Source: Vigna angularis
Lineage: Eukaryota > Streptophyta > Magnoliopsida > Fabales > Fabaceae
Length of the DNA stretch: 64,000 bases
Assembly: GCF_016808095.1 (NCBI RefSeq)
Contig: NC_068974.1
Span: 20,568,825-20,632,824, forward strand
Direction: 5' to 3'
Numbering within the stretch: the stretch's first letter is position 1; each line of letters opens with the position of its first letter. The position numbers were made by a program, and so were the translations under genes. Shown here piece by piece: positions 57,055 through 64,000 of this stretch. Below the pieces are notes generated by a model. That model saw only the letters and a program-made list of their open reading frames with translations, was not told the DNA's origin and made no database searches.

Positions 57055-60000
57055 ATTTTGTTCACATTAAGCATCACAGGTAAATCCAGTGTTTCCCAAT
57101 TGTTGAGTTGAGTATCAGGGGAGCAAGCCCACACAAAGCTCAAACTTTGAGGCCTTTCTTCATCCTCCACAGCTGCTATCTGGCCAGTGTTGATCCACCC
57201 AGCACTGCGGAAGCTTTCCTTGATGTCAACAATGTGAATTTTGCTCTCTTTGGGCCCTCGTCTTTCTGCACGGGCCAGACTACGTTCTTTTCTTTCTTCA
57301 ATCATCCTTTTTCTGTCTTCCTTGGTAGGTTTGTACCCCAAGCCATATCTGTTCTTGTTTTCAACGATTTCTATAGGGAATGCTCGCCCCTGCCGATATT
57401 TGCCCAAACCTTCCCCATATATATAGCCCTCTTTTAGCATAATCTTGGCCATCATAATAGAAGCACATGATAGACGAGGATTTACTGGAAACGATTCCAC
57501 ACAAGCATTTCCCACATTCTCCAACGATTGGAAGGCTGTCTCGAGAGCTTCTTCAGCCGCCTCGATGTAGCGCGTGGATGATGGCCCACTCACAAGAAGA
57601 TCCTCTTCTCCTGATACTATCACCAGCTTATCTCCCATCACATACTTCAACTTCTGGTGTAGTGTAGAAGGCACAACTTCAGCCGAATGGATCCATGGGC
57701 GCCCCAGCAGACAGCTATAAGCAGGCAGAATATCCATAACCTGGAATGTTATTTGAAAGACACACGGGCCAACTTGCATTGGTAATTCCACCTCTCCCAT
57801 CACTTCTCGTTTGCTACCATCAAACGCCCTCACAATCATTGAACTCGGCCTCATATGCATTCCTTCGCAAGGTAGCTTTTCCAAGGTTGCTTTCGGCATG
57901 ACATTCAAAGAGGACCCATTGTCCACTAAAACACGTGCTATAACATGATTCAAGCATTTCACAGAGACGTGAAGAGCCTTGTTATGCCCTCTTCCTTCAA
58001 CAGGTATCTCTTCATCCGTAAAGGTGAGATAATTATTAGCAACAATATTGCCAACAATACCCTCGAATTTATTCAACGAAATACCTTGCTCCACGTGAGC
58101 CTCACTGAGTATCTTCATTAGCAACTTTCTGTGTGATGCTGAATGCATGAGCAAGTCTAACAAGGATATACGAGCAGGCATACGGTTTAACTGTTCCACC
58201 ACCTTATATTCACTTTGTTGTATGAATTTTAAAAATTCACAAGCCTCCTCTTCAGAAACTTCTCTCCTCTCTTCCTTGTCGGGGATCTCCTCTGTCTGTG
58301 CACCCTTCCCCTTTAAGAATTCTTTTGCCTTCGCGGCCATCATTGCTTCCTTATCATTGACTCTTTCTCGTGCCAACTCTGGTGACGTGAAAATTCGACC
58401 ACTCCTAGTCATTCCACCTATCCCTGATATGTTTTTGACGACAGGATCAACGCTTTGTGTTTCGCCTGACGCATGTGTCCCATATCTCCATGGGACGGCT
58501 TTTTCGTTCTTGTAAGGAAAAGGGGTTGGTACATGGATAACAACGGGCGACCTTCCTTGAGTTGGTGGGATAGAGGTAGTCTTAGTGAAACGAATCACCA
58601 ATGGTTCTGGTAAAATCATGCCGGATTCATCACCAGTTTGTGCAAATACATTTCCCTCCTCCTTCTTGTAGCATACCTGCATCAGACCACGATCTAGCAG
58701 GTCTTGCAGAATTTCTTCAAACTCAACACACTCCTCAATAGAGTGCTCAGCATCTGGGTGGAGCGCGCATGCCATACTCTCATCATAATCACCCTTCAAG
58801 ATACCCACTTTCAGCAACGCCTCCAAAATAAACCTCCTAGAGCTCCTGACTTCTTTCACATTTCTCACCAGCTCATGCTCTTTCACTTCGACAGCATTCG
58901 TCGAAGCACTTCCATGCCCAGATAAAGGATTGGCCTCGATACTAGGCTTATCCTCTTGGAACTTTAACCACCCAGAATCAATTAGAGTCTGCACTTTATG
59001 CTTGAAAGCCAGACACCTCTCAGTGGAATGACCAGCGGCCCCTCCATGATAACTACACTTTGCATCTGCATCATAACTTCTTGGGTACGGAGGCTGCAAA
59101 GGCTTCAGGGGACAAACGACAACTAGACCTTGTTTGATAAGATGAGGCAATAATTCCGTATAAGTTGTAGGAATTGGGGTAAAGTTAACATAATTTCTTT
59201 CCTGGTTCCTTCTTGGATAAGTATTTGGACCCACATTCATATTGGAACCTACGTTTGCCCCTCCCCTCCAATTATTCGTCGGGATGTATTGTGGTTGATA
59301 GTACCCTGATTGTTGTTGAGGCCTAATTTGATGACTAAATGACGCATTAGCTGCATGTGGATGTTGACCCCAATATGGTCGATAGTTATGAGTGGGAGCC
59401 TGACCTCTCCACACGGGGGTTGCAGATGTTGCATGCACATCTCCTTCCTTTCTTTTTCCTGAGTTGAAACCGGGTTTTTTGGAATTTGCAACCACCGACG
59501 AGCCATATGCAATCTTCCCATTTTTCAACCCAATCTCTATTCGTTCGCCTATCACGATGATATCAGCAAAATTTGAAGATACAGTTCCCACCATATGTTC
59601 ATAAAATGGTGGTTGGAGCGTATTTACAAACATTGCCACCATTTCTCTATCATACAAAGGTGGCTCAACTTGTGCAGCCAATTCCCTCCACCCGTTGAGC
59701 ATACTCCTTAAAAGTTTCGTTGTCTTTCTTCGACATGTTTTGCACCTGTAAACGATCTGGCGCAACATGTGTATTGTATATGTACTGTTTCACAAAAGCA
59801 TCAGCCAAGTCTGCCCAACAACGAATTCGAGTCGGCTCCAAATGGGTATACCAGTTTAATGCCACTCCAGCCAAACTATCTTGAAAAACATGGATGAGCA
59901 GCTGCTCGTCATAAGCATATGCAGCCATCTTTCTGTAAAACATGGTTAGATGGCTCTTTGGGCATGTATTTCCCTTATACTTCTCAAAATCTGGCGCTTT

Positions 60001-60591
60001 GAACTTATGTGGTATTTGGACGCCAGGAACCAAGCTCAATCGGGCAACATCTCCGAATCCATAACTTTCATATCCCTCAACAGCCCTCAATCTTACCTCT
60101 AGGCTCTCCAGTTTATCCTTTGCCCCATCGACATTACTAATTACCCCCTGAAACAAAGTATATGGCGCAACCCTTGTAGAAAAACCCTCTCCGGTAATCA
60201 CAGGTGGAACCGGGGTTACTCGTATTCCATCAGACATGTTTGCATGCATTCCTTCATTTACCATAGGTGCGGACATTACAACAGGTCCTTGAGTACTGAT
60301 TGGCGGTACGTTGGCAGTGGTAGGGAAAGAGAATGAAGTCTGTTCACCTTTTGTGTATTCTCCCACAGGTGGGGTGTAACCTGGAGGTAATCCATACATT
60401 GGGAACGAAACAGATTGGCTCCCAGCATTGAACAACGGGGGGTAATATTGAGCACTTCCCTCAACTTGCGCAGGCGTCGCCCCTCCCGTAGTCTTCAGGG
60501 CTTCGAGAGCCGCCAAAATCTGGGCCATCTGATCCTTCAACTGGCTGACATCAGCCTTAATAGATTCGTGTGACTGCTCCCAATTCTCCAT
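57055..60591 (-). pseudogene. Ogre Gag-protease with one frameshift
   Basis: Gag starts at ATG 60591 (MENWEQSHESIKADVSQLKD), a coiled coil, then the retrotransposon Gag core (YKGNTCPKSHLTMFYRKMAA ... GVALNWYTHLEP ... AFVKQYIYN). A one-base insertion in CGGGTGG at about 59689-59693 shifts the frame just after EYAQR; the reading then continues to 57055. Next come Cys/His motifs (CSYHGGAAGHSTERC, CALHPDAEHSIEEC) and the aspartic protease site LVDNGSSLNVMPK, with N where T is common, as in many Ogre/Athila copies. A G-patch-like segment (GYIYGEGLGKYRQGRAFPI) follows. Apart from the frameshift the gene is long and open, so loss of function is recent. Confidence 0.87.
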
Positions 60592-61038
60592 GACCTTCGA
60601 GTTAGCTCTGGTCCTGTACGGATGTCGTGGAAAACTTGTCGTTGTTCTCTCACTCGTAACTGCTACTATTTTTTATTAAATTAAATTAGATAAGGATGAA
60701 AAATGCAAAACAAAAGAAAACATGATGCATGCTAGTGATAAGTGGAAATCACAGGATAACGATGACAATACTGATGGAAAATTAACACAAGCCGATACCA
60801 AACAAACATCCCTTATCTTTCATTTAAAGAAAATTTGATCCATTACATCGTCACATAAATCTGATGTACATCAATCCCGCGCCCGGGTAATGAAAGATTT
60901 CATCTCTCCCACCAACCATTTACAATGATTAATAAACAATTCTATTTCCGCTGGTGAATTACGACAATGAGTACTAGCTTCAGCATTCGACACCATCCTG
61001 GGGATGTCTTCAATTGCCTCATTTGCTAAAGCAGCCAA
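60592..61038 (-). other. Spacer between Ogre ORF1 and gag
   Basis: Non-coding stretch of 447 bases, AT-rich with a T-rich middle (about 60650-60720 as seen on the element strand). It may hold a splice site or internal promoter; I can show neither. Confidence 0.5.
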
Positions 61039-62889
61039 CTAAGAGAAGCTTTCCTTCCAATGCTTTACAGCCATTTCTTGCTTTGCGATGTGCTCTTTCA
61101 TTCGCTTTATCAAGGCCTGATGCCTTTCTTCAAATTCTATCGACCTCCATCGCTCCTCCTGTTCCTCAATATATTCCTCCATTTGTTTTATCAAAGTTCG
61201 ATGCTCTTCTTCCGCTTCTGCTAGCTTCCAACGCTCCCGGTTCATATCAGCTTCAAACGACATGGCCATCTCTTTCATCTCATGCCCCGCTTTTTCTACC
61301 TGCACCTGCGCTTCTCTTAGTCTCTTCAGGGCTTCTCGCTTATCTCTTTTGGCTTCTTCGTAGAGGTGCTTCCACTGCTTTCCCTCTTCTAAAGCCACCT
61401 TCTTCTCATTTACCCTCATGGATAATTCCTTACTTGCGGCCGCTAGATCCTGTTTCACTCGAAATGTATAATCCGTCTCAGCCTTTTGGCTTTTGACAAT
61501 GTTTTCATAAGCTCGTGACTTTTCTTCATTATCATTTCTCATATCCACAAGATCATTACGCGCCCTTTGTAATTCGTTTTCCAACCTAGCATTTCTCATC
61601 TTCAATTTCTCCATCTCAACCTTCAATTGTTGCACATCTTCACTTTCTGGGGCTTGGGATGGTCCTTCACTAGTTGATTGATCCTTGATTGGCTTGAAAG
61701 GCAACTTGACTACTTTCACTCTCTCCAGAATCCAGGTGTGATAACTAACCCTGCTATCCACTACTCCATCCCTCAAGTCCTTCTCTGCTCGAACAACATT
61801 TTCCCAGGCGCTTTTAACCTTTCTTAACAATTCGATGAAATGTCCGTCTTCGTAATAAATGAATAGGGTAGCAAGGTAATCTGATGAAGGTGCCCCTTTC
61901 ATAGGATGCCCAAATTGTCTTTGCATCAAAAGGGGGTTGTAATTGATACAGTACCGGGCACCTATGAGAGGCACATTAGGAAAACTACCACAATGCTGTA
62001 TAGCCAGTTTATTTCCGAGCCAAGGAAGGCGCCATTTTATACTTCTTTCGCTCAAGCCAGCAAGGAATCGGGCCCAATCGTTTCCTCCTTTACCTTTAAG
62101 CCCTTGGTATGACAAAGTCTCCGATAGACTCTTAACGTCGACCATTTCCTTAAACACGCGTGTTGTCATCCATGTATACAACGCCGGTAAACAACAAAGA
62201 ATCTTTTTTCCCTTTCTCTCATGGCAAAAACTCAAGGACCCATAAACATCCGCAAGGACTGCTATTACAGGATTCTCTGATCTGGTTTTACTCGCCACGA
62301 AGACGTCTATTGCGGTGTAATCCACGAATTCTTCTATTTTGGGAAACAAGACAATACCATATATGGTGAGGGCTAATACATCCATGAAAGTTTCCCAATC
62401 CTCTCTATCAGCCAGGTGATGTAAATACTGCTCTAGATATCCCTGTGATAACCCATGCAATTGATTCCTCATCATCATCCTGTCTTCAAGCTCCTTGGGA
62501 TGTAGTTTCATGATGGCAGCAATGGTGGGTATAGAGGCATGATGCTCTAAATGTTGATAGGGAGTGGTGCCTTCCAGTGGCAAACCCAAGATATGCTCGA
62601 ACTCCTCTATGGTTGGCGCCAACTGAAAGTCTTGAAATGTGAAACATCGAAACGGAGAATCATAATATTGTGCCAAGGCTGTGATAGCGGGTATTTGTAC
62701 TTCAACCTCCATTAAATTCAACAAATTTCCATATCTTCTCTGAAAGGTTTCTCTCTTTATAGTCTTAAGCCTCTTGCCCAAGTTTATCAGCTCGGTCAAA
62801 TTTCCCACATGGGTCCTTAGACTATACTTCTTTCTTAAATCGGAAGAGTCGGTGTGTCGTGTAGCATCGGATCTTGTGTTAACATCCAT
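61039..62889 (-). CDS. Ogre ORF1 protein (plant mobile domain-like / DUF7745-type, with coiled coil)
   Basis: This is the extra gene upstream of gag that distinguishes Ogre from most Ty3/gypsy elements. The start chosen is ATG 62889 (MDVNTRSDATRHTDSSDLRK); the frame is open a further 45 codons up to 63024, but that part is hydrophobic and unlike the rest. The protein is 616 residues. Its N-terminal two-thirds is a globular region (RYGNLLNLMEVEVQIPAITA ... YYDSPFRCFTFQDFQLAPTI ... LTIYGIVLFPKIEEFVDYTA), similar to aminotransferase-like plant mobile domain proteins. The last 220 residues are a strong coiled coil (VEMEKLKMRNARLENEL ...). It appears intact. Its role in the element cycle is unknown. 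Confidence 0.8.
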   Translation of the reverse strand: MDVNTRSDATRHTDSSDLRKKYSLRTHVGNLTELINLGKRLKTIKRETFQRRYGNLLNLMEVEVQIPAITALAQYYDSPFRCFTFQDFQLAPTIEEFEHILGLPLEGTTPYQHLEHHASIPTIAAIMKLHPKELEDRMMMRNQLHGLSQGYLEQYLHHLADREDWETFMDVLALTIYGIVLFPKIEEFVDYTAIDVFVASKTRSENPVIAVLADVYGSLSFCHERKGKKILCCLPALYTWMTTRVFKEMVDVKSLSETLSYQGLKGKGGNDWARFLAGLSERSIKWRLPWLGNKLAIQHCGSFPNVPLIGARYCINYNPLLMQRQFGHPMKGAPSSDYLATLFIYYEDGHFIELLRKVKSAWENVVRAEKDLRDGVVDSRVSYHTWILERVKVVKLPFKPIKDQSTSEGPSQAPESEDVQQLKVEMEKLKMRNARLENELQRARNDLVDMRNDNEEKSRAYENIVKSQKAETDYTFRVKQDLAAASKELSMRVNEKKVALEEGKQWKHLYEEAKRDKREALKRLREAQVQVEKAGHEMKEMAMSFEADMNRERWKLAEAEEEHRTLIKQMEEYIEEQEERWRSIEFEERHQALIKRMKEHIAKQEMAVKHWKESFS

Positions 62890-63398
62890 CTCGTATGAAG
62901 TCAAGTAGGTACCTGTGATTTCCTTTAAAATTAACATGTTACTAAATGATGTATGAATATGATGCATGATAATAAAACAACATGGCGAAACAAAGCACAT
63001 GCATGGTATGAAATGTAATATCATAAAAAAAAATGAACAGCGTGAGGGTTACAGAAGTACATATTCCTCCCATCGTGCCCTACCAAAGGTTCACTGCTTT
63101 GAGTTCAAGGTCAAGTATATGCAATCTCACAAGGATGATTCCCTGAACCTAAAGGTCAAAGGTTACTAGAGCTATGGCCCCCTTCATAGTATCTCCACAA
63201 CAGTCGAGTAATCAACTAGGTGTGGAAACACATATGAAGAGAACAAACTCTAGCTGGAGTTCTCACGATAGCCAAACAGGAAGTACATCCCAGAGTGACA
63301 CCGCTACACAACTCCTCTAATTCTAAACTACGCTCAGACCCGGGTATAGGGCCCCACTCATGATATGCCGAAAGTGTGTGTGTGAAGGGAGAAAATTA
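62890..63398 (-). other. Ogre 5' untranslated region
   Basis: Element leader between the primer site region and ORF1. It contains a GTGTGTGTGTG run at about 63374-63384. A CACAG acceptor-like site at about 62912 on the element strand leaves room for splicing in the leader. No gene is seen. Confidence 0.5.
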
Positions 63399-63601
63399 TG
63401 CACATCCAAACCCTCACCTGCAAAACAACCAGAAAAATTCCCAAGCAGATATAAACATATTGTCTACCCTAGGGTTCAATATTCAACAATTATTGCAATT
63501 ATTCAAAATATCAAGCATAGATAGAGAAAAGGGAAAGAAAAACACATAAGCAAAACCACATCGAATTCGCGCATCTAATTAAATGGCTCGACTCTCTAAT
63601 G

Positions 63602-63619
63602 TCCCTAGTGGAGTCGCCG
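63602..63619 (-). promoter_or_regulatory. Ogre primer binding site
   Basis: On the minus strand GGCGACTCCACTAGGGA follows the LTR end after a short gap. A TGGCGACTCCACT-type site, complementary to an arginine tRNA, is known for Ogre. The first base here is C where the second copy at 47432 has the expected T (minus-strand view). Confidence 0.8.
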
Positions 63620-63621
63620 TC

Positions 63622-64000
63622 TGTCGCAACCGGAATCGCGACGGGACGACGATCCAAAAAAGAAACGAGTTTTTTGAAAAGAGATTTGGAGTCGCCACCA
63701 TAGTTTATTCTGGAAAACTACGGAAAAACCATAAAATAATAAGACACGGTCCACGAAAACCATATTCTGGGTTCGGGAGTCAGTTACGCGTAGGGAAGGT
63801 GTTAGCACCCTACAACGCCTGCCCTAAGGCAGTACCTTTAACTAAATGCACGAATATGATGTGGTTTTCAAAATGTTTGACTATTCCCTAAAATAAAATT
63901 CTAAATAAACAAAATATATTTTTTAGTTTTTTGGGCCCGACAAGGATTGACCTTGCTCCTACGTATTCTCATTCAAAATGAGAAATCAGGGTTACGTAGT
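63622..64000 (-). repeat. Ogre 5' LTR, partial (runs off the window)
   Basis: The LTR end nearest the element interior, TGTCGCAACCGG in plus-strand view, is at 63622. The visible 379 bases match 47435-47813 with one difference. By comparison about 3 kb more should lie beyond 64000. Confidence 0.88.

Noticed and set aside
1..64000. tRNA, rRNA, prokaryotic operon, phage, toxin-antitoxin or retron-type systems
   Set aside because: I saw no cloverleaf or rRNA sequence and no bacterial gene organisation; the RT genes are plant LTR-element genes with their usual partners.

Overview
This window looks like repeat-rich intergenic DNA of a flowering plant, most likely a papilionoid legume. The legume call is an inference from the style of the repeats: an Ogre element with multi-kilobase LTRs, Tat elements with antisense genes, a SIRE-like copia element with AATCGATTAT-rich LTRs, and CACTA elements with CCGAAGG/CCTTCGG subterminal repeats. 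No bacterial or organellar gene layout is present. The only host gene I can support is a seven-exon terpene synthase on the minus strand at 27487-32174. Almost everything else is nested or decayed transposable-element DNA.

Layout. 1-4269: decayed LTR-type fragments, including two diverged copies of one ~530 bp block. 4270-13885: an old LTR on the minus strand, interrupted by a complete Ty3/gypsy Tat-lineage insertion at 5168-13508. That insertion has 574 bp LTRs and an ATAGT target-site duplication. It carries a gag-pro-pol gene broken by two stop codons and lacking the integrase core, a 104 bp tandem repeat, and a long antisense gene. 13886-19027: a CACTA DNA transposon with a GAA target duplication and a broken Transposase_24-type gene. 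19031-24150: non-coding LTR-element remains on the minus strand with a copia-type primer binding site. 24180-27186: the 3' part of a second, older Tat element, with a second decayed copy of the antisense gene.

27487-32174: the terpene synthase. Splicing at seven GT-AG-bounded exons gives one open frame of 560 codons with the RDR, DDxxD and NSE/DTE metal-binding motifs. It reads as a cytosolic TPS-a sesquiterpene synthase. Two introns carry miniature inverted-repeat elements. 32237-34952: intergenic DNA with a Tourist-type MITE.

34953-40593: a decayed copia element with a 5' LTR and broken gag and pol, cut off where a CACTA transposase (TNP2) fragment begins at 40594. 41204-45607: the left part of a second CACTA element. 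45608-47210: a truncated LTR of another retroelement. 47211-64000: most of an Ogre element on the minus strand. Reading along its own direction it has a partial 5' LTR from the window end to 63622, a primer binding site, an extra upstream gene (ORF1), gag-protease, a 177-nt predicted intron, RT-RNase H, integrase, a 98 bp tandem repeat, a polypurine tract, and a 3400 bp 3' LTR at 47435-50834. This LTR is followed by another primer binding site and 5' leader, as if it were shared with a second, truncated element.

Within each retroelement the parts work as usual: LTRs give promoter and polyadenylation signals, a tRNA primes at the PBS, Gag packages, and RT/RNase H/integrase copy and insert. All copies here carry lesions, so they would depend on proteins from intact relatives. 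I see no new defence or enzymatic system. The observations most worth following are the antisense gene kept in two Tat elements, the in-frame loss of the integrase core, the Ogre LTR-PBS tandem arrangement, and the apparently intact terpene synthase surrounded by transposons.
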